A stretch of 64,000 nucleotides of DNA from Thecamonas trahens ATCC 50062 (GCF_000142905.1 NW_013657668.1:498822-562821), one strand, 5' to 3'; shown: positions 7,984-20,300, numbered from the stretch's first letter. The notes: generated by a model from the letters alone, not told the origin. Made by a program: numbers and translations.

Positions 7984-10900
7984 TCAGTTTGACGACGAGG
8001 AGCCGACCGAGCCGATGGCGGGAGCGGGAGCGGGAGCGCTCCCGTTCGACCCGACTATGGATGGCGGCGGCGTGTGCTTGAACAAGCTGGAGTCCATGCC
8101 GACACCGGTGATGATGCTGCTGGAGCAGCCCGAGTCGGCTATGGTGTCGAGAGAGGCAACCTGAGCAGAGGCTTCGTGCCGGTGGCCAAGATCGGCGAGC
8201 AGGACGCTCTCGCCATCGCCCATCCGGCTTTGCGTTGCCGGGTCGAGGTCGGCGGCGTCATCAAAGCCGTCAGCGTTGGCAAACACGCCCGAGACGTAAA
8301 ATTCATCTGCCTCGACAGCCTTCTCGTTGCGGACCATGCGAAGGATGTCAATGGCGTTGCCGAGGACAATGGCGAGGACGTTGACGATGATGCCGACAGC
8401 GACGGCGATGCGCCGTGACTCGCGCTCGTCAAAGGTACCGCCGTAGAGAACGAGGCTGGTGGCGGCGAGGACGATGCCGGCGACCGCATTGTGAAAGCCG
8501 GCGGCGTACGGCCGGGCGAGCGCAAGATGGACGAGTGCGGCGACGAGGATAACAAGCGCGGTGTTGGCCTTGCCCTCGTCGGCAAAGACAAAGGTCATGG
8601 CGATGACAACGCCGGCCTTGCGGGCCATGATTGCCGCCTCGAACCACCATGTGTTGCCGGTGAAACGGCCAACAAGAAAGCCGTACTGGAGCTGAAAGGC
8701 CACTGGATCGAGGTGCCGGCGCTTCTGCCACAAGACGGCGACGACGGCTGCCGGGACGCCGATCCCGTAGCCGGCGACTGCCAGGAGACCCGGGGCAAAT
8801 AGGCCGCGCCACCACGCGCTGTTGTAGCAGCTCCGAGCCGGGTCTGCGTCCATGACCCAACGGCGGCTCTCGTCGCGGCGGCAGCCAAAGACGGCAAACG
8901 AGGCCCGCGCCAGCGGGAGGTAGAGCAGGACGAGGATCTGGAAGACAGTGCGGCCGTAGGCACCGACGAGCCGGCGGCCATTGATGGCGGCCAGCAAGCC
9001 AAGCCCGGCTTGACGCCCGACGACGATTGCGCAAGCGCCGATGCCGACAATGATGGCCGCCAACAGCGGGAGCGCGAGCGTGAGGACCCACTTGAGGACC
9101 CAGACGTCGGCGTTGGTGACAACGGCGCACTCGGGTGCGGTGAGGCCAAGATCGACGTTCAGCGCCGATGCGAGGTCAAAGTAGAGCTGGGCAAAATCAC
9201 CCCAGTCGAGGTCGAGCTTACCGTACAGCGCCGAGATCTGAAGGCCGTTGAGGCCGATCATGGCCGCTGCAAACTTGTACCGCATGCTCTCGGCGAGATT
9301 GAAGCCAAGGAGCATCCAGCAGACAGCTAGGATGCCGAGGACAAGCAGCGTGATGACGAGCGCGTTCCGCCCGCCGTTACACTTGTGGCACACCGAGCCG
9401 AGCCGATAGTACCCACGGTCGCACTCGGCGCACAGCCGAGCGGTGTAGCCTGATGAACAGGTGCCATCGCCGGCGCACGCGCGCTCGTTCGGGCACGCCA
9501 CAAAGAGGGTCGAGCCAGCAGCGTCCGGGAAGAAGCCCGGTGCCGCGACGGGCGGCTCGAGCTCACCGGCGCACACGCCGCCGCGCGGGCAGAGCTCGCA
9601 CGCCGTGTCGACAGTCATGCTCGGGCTCCAGAACCCGGACTTGCAGACGCAGACAGAGCCGGATCCGTCGGTCGACGCGTTGCTCGGCGTCCGGAACGTG
9701 TTTTCCGGGCAACTCAGAGTGCCAGTGCAGCTCGCGAGGCTGCCGTCGCCTGGCGAGGTGGTACCGGACGGGCAGAGCGCGCAGGCAATGACATCAACGC
9801 CGTCGATGGTGCGGGCGACGCCACCCTCACCCGCTGCGCACCCGCCGACCGTCATGCTCGCACGGAGCGGAGAAACAGGCATGCCGACGGTGGCTCCCGA
9901 TGCGGCCAGGCGCGCGTCGACGCCCAGCGCCACGTCGACCGCCAGCGGGATGTTGGTCTCGGCGCCAGCGGTGACGTAGACAGCAGCGGTGGGAGAGGCG
10001 ACTGCCGTTGTCACCAGTGGGGTTGTTGCCACGCCGCCGACGAGAGCGGAGCTCTGCGGAGTGTCGTAGCTCAGCACAAGCGTGACGTGCGGCTCGATCA
10101 GACTCTGGCCAAACATGTCACGGCCGCGGATGGCACCTTCGATGGCTTCGCCCGATGGGACAGAAGTCCGCGGAAGGCTGGCCCACTCGAGCGTTGCCAA
10201 AGGGCCGGCGATCTTGCCGGCGCCGGTCTCCACCAGCGCGGACCAGGCGTCGGGCGCAATGCGGAGCCAAGGGAGGCCGACAGACGAGGCCAGGCTCGGC
10301 GCAAAGCCGTCAGCGGCGCAGACAAAGGCATGCTTAGAGCTGCTTCGCCATGATGCAGCGGCGCCGCGCATAGCAATGGAAGCGCCGCAGGCAAAGACAG
10401 CATCGCCAAACAAAGAAGCGCTGTTGTCGGTGAGGGCAACATCGACGAGCTCGATGCTGGGGATGGCGGTCGGGCCGGCAGAGGCGGCGGCGGCACCACG
10501 AGCCATGGGCACGTCCACGCTAGCGGTGGCGCGCAGCGTCTCGGCGACAAGCTGGGGATCGACGACAGCGATGCCGCCGCCCGAACTGGCGACGTTGTTG
10601 GCAAAGATAGCGGACGTGACGGAGAGTGTGCTGCCGGCGTCGGCAAGGATGCCGCCACCGAGTCCATTGCCGGCTGCGACGTTGGCGGTGATTTGCGGCG
10701 CGGCGTCGAGATTGGCGATGGCCGTCGTACCGACAAAGAGACCACCGCCACCGGTGTTGGCGGCAGTGCAGGCATTGATGAGCGTGTTGGCGTGAGCGCG
10801 AAGGTGTGCACTGCCGACGATGGCCATCCCACCGCCCTGCTCGCCGGCGGTGCAGTGAGCGAGGGTCAGATCGGTAGTGGTGACCCGGGTGCCGGCGCCA

Positions 10901-13768
10901 GTGGCAAAGAGCGCCCGCCGCGGAACGACGCCGAGTTGTGTGTCATGGTAACGGCGGCCAAATCGAGCTCGGCGCCGCCTGATGCGAGCAGTGCACCACC
11001 GCGGCCCTCGTGCAGATACTGGATGCCCGGGAGGGTACCAGCCGAACTGGCGAGACGGTGAGCGCAGCAAGGCGAAGACGGACGCCTGCGCCATCAGCGC
11101 GAATGCCCGGCGAGGCGTAGAGCGAGCTCCGGCCGGTGGTCATGCCAACAATGTCGATGCCGGAGATCGCGAGATGGCCAAGCGTGTCGATGAGCGGCGA
11201 GCTGTGGGGCGTGACCCGAAAGGTGACACCGCCGCCGGCCGCGGTGCAGTTAATGGCGACACGGCCGGAGGAGGAGAGAGGCGCGAGGGCAACCGGACGC
11301 TCGATAAGGATGTGAGTGTCACGGCGGCAGTTGACAAAGTCAGCAGATGGCAGAAGGAGTGTCTGCTGCTCGCACCACGAGAGCGCGCCGAGGCTCTCGG
11401 TGATGCATGCAAGGGTGTGTGGCGCGGAGGAGCAAGCAAGCGATGTCGGAGCGTAGGCGACTGCCGGGGCAGAGTAGTTGTGGAACGGGCCGCGGAGATA
11501 GCGGGTGAGCATGACGAGCTTGTCCGAGTACTGAGTACCGACGATGAGATCGCTGTCGCCGTCGGCGTCGATGTCGGCGGCAGTGATGGCAAAGGCACCC
11601 GAGCCACTGTACATATCCCGCTTGGACGACCACGAGACGCCGCTAGCGTAGTTCTCGAACCAGGAGAAAACGTTCTCATCAAAGATGGCGACGGCGATGT
11701 CGAGGTCGCCGTCGAGATCAAAGTCGGCGACGGTGACAGAGGCGATGCCAGCAAGGTCCACACCTGAGGCAATGGTGTTCGTGGTGGTAAAGGTTCCGGC
11801 GCTGTCCGAGTTTTCGCGCCAGACAACCGCAGCAGAGAGCGAAGCAACAATGACAACGTCAATGTCACCGTCAGCATCCATGTCTGCCGGCTGCACGTCG
11901 ACGGGACGATTGAGAGTGGTCTCAACGGGCTGGGCAGGGCCGAAAGAGCCATCGCCAACGCCGGCGTGCCACTCGACCTTGTCGCTGCCACGGCAGGCGA
12001 CGATGACGTCAAACTCGGAGTCGTCGTTGAGGTCTGCGACGGCGACCGAGGCGGCGCCGGCGCAGGCAGCGTTGACGACAACCGGGGATGCAAACGAGCC
12101 GCGGCCATCGGTGTTGGAGAGGTACACGATCGAGTCGTCGTCGACGGCGGCGTAGATGATGTCGATGGAGCCCGAGTGGTCAAAGTCAAGGGCGCGGAGG
12201 GCAAATGCGCCGGGATGGGTGGTGGTGATGACTTGTTGCGGGCCAAACGAGCCGCGACCATCGAGGTTCTCGTACCAGGCAACCTTTGAGTCGCGCTCTG
12301 AGACCGAGACGAGATCAAGGTCGCCGTCGTTGTCGATGTCGGCAGCAGCGGCGGCAGTAACGCCATCGGCAACGGTGGTAATAGTGCGTGGGTCGGCAAA
12401 GTCGGCGGCGCCGTTGGTGTTGCTCACCCAGCGGATGGAGTCGTCGCCGTAGTTGACGTAGACGACGTCGAGGTCACCGTCAGCATCGATGTCTGCGACA
12501 GTGATGTGACGGATGCCGTCGGCGGTAGAGGTGATGGTGATGTCGGACGACCACGTCGAGCTCGGCGGAGTGTTGCGGAACCAGGCAACGGGGCCTGTGC
12601 CAGCGGCGCTGGAGGCGATGATGTCACGGCGGCCATCACCGTCGATGTCTGCGACTGCGAGCGCAGACGGGTCGGTAAAGTCGACAGCAAGCCTCTGGGC
12701 AGGGCCAAAGCCGCGAGCAGGCGAGACGTTCTCGGCCCAGTAGAGCATGTTGGCGTAGACGGCCGAGGCGACAAGGTCAAGGTCTCCGTCCGAGTCGACG
12801 TCGACGGCGATGACCGAGCGGGCACCGTTGAGCGCGGTAGAGACGACAATCTGCGGTGAGAAGGTGCCGGCACCGTCGACGCCGCGAGCCCACGCGAGTT
12901 TGTCATCAGCGAGCGAGACGGCGGCAATGTCGAGAATGCCGTCCGAGTCCAGGTCTGCGAGGACAACGTCCGAGACGTCATCGGTTGCGGTCATGGCGAT
13001 GCGGCGCGACGAAAAGGTGCCATTGATGGCCACATGATTGGCGTACCACACAACGACGTCTTCAAACGCCGGTGTGGCGGCGACGTCGAGTCGACCGTCG
13101 CCGTTGATGTCACCAAGGGCGACGGCGCGGACGCCATTGAGGCTGCCACTGTCGATGACGAGAGGAAGCGCAAAGGTGCCGGTACCATTGTTAGCGATCC
13201 ACACAATTTGCTGAGCATTCTCGACCGCAGCAACCACGTCGTTGCTTCCGTCACCGTTGACGTCACCGACGGCGACGGCGGCGACGGCGTCGAGATTGTC
13301 AGCCACGAGCTGGGGGGCGGCAAAGGAGCCAGCCGAGTCGATGTTGCGTATCCAGACGACGGACGAGTTGCCAGCTGAAGCCGCGACGAGATCCCAATGG
13401 GCATCGGCGTCGATGAGGGCTGTTGTCAGATGAGCGATGCCATTGACAAACTCGCTCGCGATGACGGTGGGAGGGGCAAAGGTAGCAGAGCCATCGTTCG
13501 TGACGAGAACAATGGTAGCCGAGGAAGCACATCCGATGACGACATCCCAGCCTCTCGCCAATCGCAACTTGTCCGAGACAATCATAGCGCTTGCAGAGTC
13601 CGATGGCCCACATGAGAAGATGGTAGAGTCGGAGAGGAGGCGCTCTGTTCGGCACTGAGCAATGTCCGGCCGAGCCGGAGTGCCGCTGGCCAGCGGGAGG
13701 AGGGTGAGGGTGAGGATGAGGGAGAGGGAGAGGAGGGGCACGAGGAAGTGGGGGCGGGGAGGGTGCAT
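7984..13768 (-). CDS. FG-GAP / parallel beta-helix / Cys-rich multi-TM receptor-like protein (two one-base breaks)
   Basis: About 1,928 aa when read across two single-base breaks. A signal peptide (MHPPRPHFLVPLLSLSLILT…) is followed by about 12 FG-GAP/VCBS repeats with Ca-binding loops such as DINGDGRLD, DIDADGDLD and DMDADGDID (about residues 40-720). Next come Gly-rich repeats of a polymorphic-membrane-protein or right-handed beta-helix type (GGALLASGG, GGGMAIVG, GGGLFVG, GGGILAD; about 850-1150). A Cys-rich GCC2/GCC3-EGF-like block follows (CALCPSGT, CELCPRGGVC, CAECDRGYY; about 1310-1470), then 7-9 TM helices and a short cytosolic tail. The frame changes at 11048-11051 and 10913-10919; between them a third frame keeps the beta-helix pattern, so one base is missing at each point. 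FG-GAP propellers resemble integrin-alpha ectodomains, so adhesion or sensing is likely. Confidence 0.7.
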
Positions 13769-13920
13769 TGTGGACGGAGAGAGGTGTGACGGTGACGATG
13801 CTAGTGGTTGTGGCGGCTGTGGCGGCTGTAGCAGTGGCTCAGCTGTGGTATGGTCGGTCCAATTTGGGACGTGGGTGATCGAATTTGGGCAATTTTTGTG
13901 TGAGGCACGTGTGCGTGGGA

Positions 13921-13939
13921 GGGGGGGGGGGGGGGGGGG
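13921..13939. promoter_or_regulatory. G19/C19 homopolymer upstream of FG-GAP receptor gene
   Basis: 19 consecutive G on the plus strand (C on the coding strand), 153 bp upstream of the start at 13768 and immediately after the HSF stop codon. One of a series of similarly oriented tracts in this window. Confidence 0.6.
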
Positions 13940-14936
13940 TCATGTGCGCGAGGCCCAGGTCGGGGTGAGGAGAGCGCCGGCGTGAGTCCAGAATGGGTCG
14001 TGGGCGTGATGATCCTTGGGGGCATCGATCGGGGCGAGCGGACGAGCGCGCTTGAGCGGGCGGGTGTAGTCGTGGCGGTCATCAACGGGCAGGGGAGGCG
14101 TGGCGGAGAGGCCCGGGCGGAGCGAGACCGGCGGGAAAGGGCCGTCCGAGTCGGTGGAGAGGGTCGGCGAGACGATAGTGCCAAAGATCAGATCGAGGGT
14201 CTCGTTGTGGAGGCGGGTGGCAATGGGCTGCTGCGGCGCGGCGAGGTCCATGGGCGCAGGGGCGACTGGGACCGAGGCCTGCGGGGCCATGGCGGCGGTA
14301 AAGCCCGGCGGGAGGACGGCGCGAAGGTTGTCGATAGCGGCGGCGAGGGCGGCATGCTGGTTGCGCGCGGCATCAACCTGGTCGCGAAGAGCCTCGGCAG
14401 TGGCGTCGAGGTCGGCGACGCGGCGCTCCATGTCGGCCTGGCGCATGGCCATCGAGTCGATGGCGTGCTCGTACTCGTCGCGGGTACGCTTGAGCGACTC
14501 GACCTCAACGCGCAGGTCAGTGACGCGAGCGGCATCCGAGGTTGCAGGCGGGTTGCCGGTGGCGGCGATGCGAGCGGCGCGGGTCAGCTGGCCGCGGCGA
14601 CGCTTCTGCGGCTTGCGCTTGATGCGATGGATGAGCTCGGGGGCTCGCGGAGAAAGTAGTCGTGAGCAAAGGTGCAGGGGCCCAAGGCGTTGGCCGGGCC
14701 GGCAACCTTGGAGAACGAAAGTTGTTGAGCTGGCGGACAAACGACTTGAACTTGGCATGGTTAAAGTGTCGCGGCAGGACGTTGGCGGCAAAGGCCGGCG
14801 GGTCGAGGATGGTGAAATGGGCGCCGTCGGCGCGCCATACGACCGCATCGGTCTCGGTATCGACGATGGTCCGCAGAGAGCGGAGAAACGGCGGGAGGAG
14901 GTCAGCATCGGCCAGGCCACCGGCAGCAAGAGCCAT
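13940..14936 (-). CDS. HSF: Heat-shock-factor-type transcription factor (two one-base breaks)
   Basis: Start ATG at 14936. Residues about 14-115 form an HSF DNA-binding domain: LPPFLRSLRTIVDTETDAVV, then a Trp-centred segment and the recognition-helix hallmark HAKFKSFVRQLNNF. The wing and end of the domain (FSKVAG…, TFAHDYFLRE, ELIHRIKRKP) lie in two further frames. Joining them needs one base at 14713-14720 and one in the C5 run at 14639-14643, giving 332 aa. A basic stretch is followed by a heptad coiled coil (RVEVESLKRTRDEYEHAIDS… and ADLDATAEALRDQVDAARNQ), matching the HR-A/B trimerisation domain. The Pro-rich C-terminus could hold the activation region. Expected role: nuclear, binds nGAAn repeats. 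No C-terminal HR-C is obvious. Confidence 0.8.
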
Positions 14937-16010
14937 AGTGGGCAGAGCGGTCGATGCAGAAGCAGCTAGAGGCTATGTCTTGGTGCAAGTGGTTTTGAGC
15001 CGATTCACGAACGTCTCAGCGGTGGTAAAGATTGTCGTTGTTGTTGTTGTCACACCTTTGGGCATCAAATGGATTTCCTTGCGCGCTAACGAGGAGGGCA
15101 AAGGGTGTGTAGGTTAAGGATGAGAAGGAGGAGGGAGGAGGACGATGACGATGGTCACAACAGCCAAGATACAGGTATGTATCTGTTCGAGCCTTTGGTG
15201 CAAAAAGATGGAGTCGGTCACCAAGCGAGTCTTTTTGTCAACGAGCAACCTTCTATTCCTTCGATGGAAGCGAATGAGAAACTTCGAACGCCTTCGACGG
15301 ACCTTCCAATGGAAGCTCAAAGCCCAACACGCAGGTCAAGCAAGTCGCCAGCCAACCACTCGATCACACACGGGATCGGTAGCTGTAATGCCGTGCAAAG
15401 AGGTTGTCACAGGAGAGAATGCCTGTGCTGGTGGTTGCGTATGGAGGGGATGTGTCTGGAACGCTTAGTGTCGACTGCTCTGCTTGGAGCGAGACGGGTG
15501 CAGAGACGAGCGGCCAGCGACGAGCGGCGAGCGGGCGAGCGGTGAACGAGAGCCACGGCTGAACCAGAGGCCGGTTGCGACGACATGAACATGCTGCAGC
15601 GGTGTACATGGCCTCATCACACAGCCGCCATCCACTCGCAGCGGCTGATCAGGCATATGGGCTTGATGCCTCCCCCTGATGACCGATCACGTGCTCACCT
15701 TTGGCCTCATCATGTGCGCGCGTGGACAAGATCATTGTACTGATGGCGCTGGAGATGGTGGATGAGACGATAACTGTAGCGATAGAGCACAGTTGACATT
15801 GTCATGCCAGCAGCAACCTCAGCAGGTTGTTGCCGACCTTAACCTGCTTGACGAGGCGGTGGAGCGGCGGTGCGCCATTGTTCGCCACATAGGCGACGAT
15901 AGCAGCGGATGTGACAGACTCGGACGGGTAACCGACCACACTCGACACTGGCCACCTGTAGCATGCTCGGTGGTATACAAAGTGTAGTAGGCAGTCTCCG
16001 ACAGCCGGGA
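14937..16010. other. Intergenic, no gene seen
   Basis: About 1.07 kb between the divergent HSF and glutathione peroxidase genes. Base composition is less GC-rich than the flanking coding DNA. Short open frames on both strands have no recognisable motifs or consistent codon bias. It presumably holds both promoters. Confidence 0.4.
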
Positions 16011-17107
16011 ATGGCTATGGCTGTGGCGGCCGTCAGCGTCGGCTGCTGCTTGTTGACAACCACCTCTCTCGTGACTAACATGGGTTCGCGTCAGTCTGTA
16101 CCGGATGCCGAGTCGATCTATGACTTTACAGTCAAGGACATCCATGGAGAAGAGATCTCCCTTGCTACATACAAGGATACTGTTCTCCTCATCACTAACG
16201 TGGCCTCAAAGTGAGGCCTTACGGATGCTCGATACACCCAGCTGGTCACCTTGCACGAGAAGCTCCGCGACCGCAACTTCAACATTCTTGCATTCCCCTG
16301 CAACGTACGCATCCGTAGCTGATCAGCGGGGTGATGATGGTGATGGTTGGGATGGTTGGGATGGTTGGGATGATGGGAATGATGGGGGTGATGGTGGTAG
16401 CGGGCATGGGTATGGGCTAGCTGTCTGTGGTGGTTGTACTCTTCTGCTCATCGGACTCACTATTGTCAATATTCGGTGGCTTGGTCATCCGGCTGCGCAC
16501 TCTGTTCCGCAAAAACTCCGCACCCGGTCGATCGCTTGCTACGTGGCCCGTGACGAACTTTGATGGTTTTGGGGTCGTGTCTCAACTGCTGGCCGAACAC
16601 CAAACACCTCGTTGTGCCTTGGATGATCATCGATGTCACCTCTCACTGACTCTGCTCCACAACTGCCTCCGTACCCGGTCGATCGCTTGCTTCGTGGCGC
16701 GTGACGAACGAACGTCAATGGTGTGGGATGCCTCCGGTCGATTGTCGATGGCTTGGGATGGCGCCTTAACTGCACTACACTCTGCTCGACAGCAATTCGG
16801 CGGACAAGAACCCGGCACCAACGAAGAGATCCTCGAGTTTGTGGCGCGGTACAACGTCCAGTTCCCGCTCTTTGACAAGATTGACGTCAACGGTAGCAAC
16901 GCCGCCCCGCTGTACCGCTATCTCAAGGCGCAGTCGTCGACGCTGTTTATGACCCGTGTCAAGTGGAACTTTGAGACCTTTGTCGTCGACGCAGACGGCC
17001 ACGTCGTCTCGCGCCATCTGCCCACCGTCTCACCGCTCTCACTCGAGGACGACATCGTTCGCCTCCTTGACGAGCGCGACGCCCGCGACACCGCCGACAA
17101 CAACTAG
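16011..17107 (+). CDS. GPx: Glutathione peroxidase, selenocysteine-containing, GPX4-like (2 exons)
   Basis: Exons 16011-16304 and 16793-17107; 202 aa. Exon 1 ends …ILAFPCN and exon 2 opens QFGGQEPGTNEEI, restoring the family motif across a GT-AG intron of 488 bp. The active-site motif reads NVASK-TGA-GLTDARYTQL, so the in-frame TGA at 16212-16214 occupies the catalytic Cys/Sec position (residue 68). The Gln (first codon of exon 2), Trp (VKWNFETF) and Asn of the catalytic tetrad are all present. The missing dimerisation loop and FPLFDKIDVNGSNAAPLY match monomeric phospholipid-hydroperoxide GPx. Role: reduction of lipid peroxides with glutathione or thioredoxin. Possible starts: 15963, 16011 (hydrophobic leader MAMAVAAVSVGCCLL) or 16080 (MGSRQS, myristoylation-like). 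I favour 16011, weakly. Confidence 0.85.
16212..16214 (+). other. In-frame TGA read as selenocysteine
   Basis: The TGA falls exactly at the catalytic U/C of the GPx motif NVASxU-G. The same frame continues with GPx sequence on the far side. TGA is used as a normal stop elsewhere in the window (for example the lipase and ABC transporter ends), so general stop reassignment is not the explanation. A SECIS element is expected in the 3' UTR but no canonical one was recognised. Confidence 0.85.
16305..16792 (+). other. GPx intron with internal duplication
   Basis: A 488-bp GT…AG intron (gtacgc…gacag). It contains a ggGATGGTT-type short tandem repeat near 16335-16395 and two imperfect copies of a roughly 50-bp segment sharing cggtcgatcgcttgct (starting near 16525 and 16678). 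Confidence 0.8.
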
Positions 17108-17212
17108 CCTGATCTCCCTTTCCGGCCGACGATGACACCTCTACGTCCCTGACGCACGCTCTGGCAACCCGCGACGCCTCGCCGCCGCGGCCCGAGCCGT
17201 GCCGAGCCACCG

Positions 17213-17255
17213 CTGCCGACTCTCGTGTCGGGCACAAGATGTGCCCGATCGGCAG
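17213..17255 (+). other. Stable bulged hairpin in GPx 3' UTR
   Basis: CTGCCGA (17213-17219) pairs with TCGGCAG (17249-17255), and TCGGGCAC (17228-17235) pairs with GTGCCCGA (17241-17248). The two perfect helices have an 8-nt bulge on the 5' side and a 5-nt AAGAT loop. It lies about 105 nt after the GPx stop and 105 nt before the ABC transporter start. Position would suit a SECIS, but the ATGA/GA quartet is not evident, so function is open. Confidence 0.5.
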
Positions 17256-17275
17256 CCCGAAGAAGCGCCATCCGT

Positions 17276-17343
17276 CCCCCCCCCCCCCCCCCCTCCACCA
17301 AAGCCCACCACCAGCCACCTCACCTCCCCCCCCCCCCCCCCCC
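17276..17343 (+). promoter_or_regulatory. Two C18 tracts just upstream of ABC transporter start
   Basis: C18 at 17276-17293 and C18 at 17326-17343, separated by a C/A-rich stretch. The second ends 16 nt before the ATG at 17360. C is on the coding strand. Confidence 0.65.
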
Positions 17344-17359
17344 AGCGCGCCCCTGGCCC

Positions 17360-20300
17360 ATGACGACTCTTGCCACAGCGTCTATCTTCTCCAAACTCAC
17401 GTGGTCATGGGTCTCCCCGCTCCTCGCCCTTGGTAGCCAGCGGGCGCTGACGCTCGACGACATGCCCGACCTCGACGAGGCCGACACCACCGAGCGATTG
17501 TCGGCTGATCTGGCCGAGGCATGGGAGAGGCATCGCACGTCGGGTGGCAACTGGCGGCTGGCTCGGGCTCTGGCCGAAGCCTTTGGACCTTACTATCTCA
17601 AAGTCTCGTCTGCTGTGGCTGCAGAGTCGGCTGTTCGCCTCGTCCAGGTCATCTGTCTCACCGGCCTTGTCGAGTTTGTGGCCTCCGAATCGGCGAAGTC
17701 GGACTCGGTCTCCTCGCCTGTCGGCTGGCTCTGGGCTCTGGGCCTCTCGCTCTCAGTCATTGCTCATGGCGTTCTCCATCACGTCTACTTTTTCGGTGCA
17801 AACCGATGCGGGACCTGGTTCCGCACCTCGATCGCGTCGCTGATGTACGCCAAGGCGCTTCGCGTCCCGCAGTCGGCGCTTGCCGGCACCTCGACCGGCC
17901 GTATCGTCAACATCATTTCGTCCGATGCTGCCCGGCTGGAGCTCTTTGCCACCTACGCCATCTTTCTTGTTCTCGCCCCACTTGAGTGCATCGTCGCGCT
18001 CATCCTCATGTGGCGCGCCATCGGCCCGGCCTGCCTCGTCGGCTTTGCCACCCTCACCCTCCTCCTCCCGCTGCAGTGGTACTTTTCGCGCCGCATCGGC
18101 GCTCGCCGCTCCATCACCGCCAGCTTTACCGACGCTCGCCTCAAGCTCCTCACCGACGTGCTCAAGGGCATGCGCGTCATGAAGATGTACGCGTGGGAGG
18201 ACTCGTTCGCCGGCCTCATCCGCTCCGAGCGCGCTCAGGAAATCCACTCGCACCGCGTCATGGGCCGGTTCATGGCCACCAACCTCGCGTCGTTCACTGT
18301 ATTTGCCGTTCTCACCATGCTCACCACCATGACCACCCTCTACTTTCAGGGTCGCACCCTCACCCCGGCCTCCGTCTTCACCACGCTCGCTCTCTTCAAC
18401 ATGGTCCGCCTCTCTTTCACCCTCTTTATCCCCTTTGCCGCTATGACCGGCGCAGAGTCGCGCGTCACCCTCCGCCGCGTCGAAGCCTTTCTTGACCTGC
18501 CCGAGTTTGCCGTGCCGCACCTGCTGTCGTCGTCTCCGGCGACCACCGGCGACCTCTCGCCGTCCGCCCCGTACCTCGCTCTCTCGCCGACCGCGGCCTT
18601 TTCCTGGCACCCGGCCACGGCAGCTGGTTCCGCTGATACCTCGGACGGCCTGCCCTCGGCCTCGCGTCGGTTTCAGCTCTCACACATTCCGCTCACGCTT
18701 GTGCCCGACACCCTCACCGTCGTCATCGGCTCGGTCGGCGCCGGAAAGTCGTCGCTCCTCGCTGCGCTCCTCGGCGAGATGGCGCCGCTCCCGGCCGCAC
18801 CGCGGCTTCCAGCCTGGACGGCTGGCCTCCGCCTCGGCTATGTTGCCCAGGAAGCGTTCATTCTCTCCGCCACCATCCGTGACAACATCACCTTTGGCAC
18901 ACCCTACGACGACGCTTGGTACGCCACCGTTGTCGAAGCCGCAGCCCTCGTCCCAGACTTTGCGCTCTGGCCCGCTGGCGACCTCACCTTTATCGGCGAG
19001 CGCGGCGTCAATCTCTCCGGCGGGCAAAAGGCCCGCGTCTCGCTCGCTCGTGCCCTCTACGCCGCGCCCGACGTCTACCTCCTCGACGATCCGCTGTCGG
19101 CAGTCGATCCCAAGGTCGGCGCCCACCTCTTCCGCCGTGCCATCCTCGGACTCGCTTTGGCGCCACCGCCGCACTGCCCGCGTCCGCTCTCTTCCCGCGC
19201 CCGTCGCCCAGCCATCCTCCTCGTCACCCATCAGCTCCACTACGCCGCCGACGCCGATAACGTCGTCCTCATGGTCGACGGCTCCATTGCCGCCCAGGGC
19301 TCGATGGACGCGCTGATGGCTTCGCGCCATGGCTCGCAGGTTGAACTCCTTGCCAACCACGTGAGCGCTGGCTTGGCTCGCGGAACGTCGGCCACGCTCT
19401 CGTCCGAGCTTGGACCGCCGCAGCCGAGTCAGGCCTACGTCAAGACCGCCGACGACAAGGCCGAGTCACTGGTCGCCGAGGAGCGGTCGGTCGGCTCCGT
19501 CTCCGCCGCCACCTACGGAAAGTACCTCTCGTCGATGGGCTCCGCCCCAGAGTCGGCTGGCGTCGTGGCCCTCTGCCTCATTGCCGAGGCCGCACTCGTT
19601 CTCCCCAACTACTGGCTCGTCGAGTGGTCTGAGGCGTCGGCATCAGACCAGCGTGCTCCTTCGTGGCTCTATGTCTACGCTCTCGTCGCCATCGCCGCCA
19701 TGGTCCTCTCGTTCTCTCGCGCACAGATCTCGTGGGCCGCCATGCTTACCGCCGCCGCCAAGCTCCACTCGGACATGCTCGACGCCGTCATGCGCTCACC
19801 CATGGCGTTCTTCGACGCTAACCCGGTTGGCCGCATCCTCAATCGCTTCTCCGACGACCAGGGCGCCGTTGACTCGGTCCTCCCCTGGACTCTCTTCGAC
19901 TTTATCCAGGTCTCGCTCATGTCCACCGCCGTCCTCATCATCACTGCAATCGTCGTTCCCTGGATTCTCATCCCGCTCCTCCCACTCGTCGCCTACTACG
20001 CCTACGTCCGCTCGCGCTACGTCAAGTCTTCCCGCGAGCTCAAGCGCCTCGACGCTGTCTCGAAATCACCAGTCTTTGCCCACTTTGCCTCGTCGCTGGA
20101 CGGTCTCACCACCATCCGCGTCTTTGACGCCCAGCCCGTCTTTGCCGCCGGCTTCACCGGCAAGCTCAACGCCAACACCTCGACGTATCTCATGTTTCTC
20201 GCCACCTCGCGATGGCTCGGCTTTCGGCTCGACATGATGTCCGGGGTTTTTGTCACTCTCCTCGCTGTCCTCGTCGTCGTCACCGCTTCGTCCATCTCGC

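Noticed and set aside
7984-13768. Pseudogene
   Set aside because: Only two one-base breaks in 5.8 kb, both healed by one base, with all domains and membrane segments intact.
15105-15545. 146-aa ORF in the HSF-GPx intergenic region
   Set aside because: No recognisable motif, codon use unlike the neighbours, and competing open frames on both strands.
17131-17180. Canonical SECIS starting at ATGA near 17131
   Set aside because: I could not pair the flanks into a helix of the needed length with a 3' GA partner.
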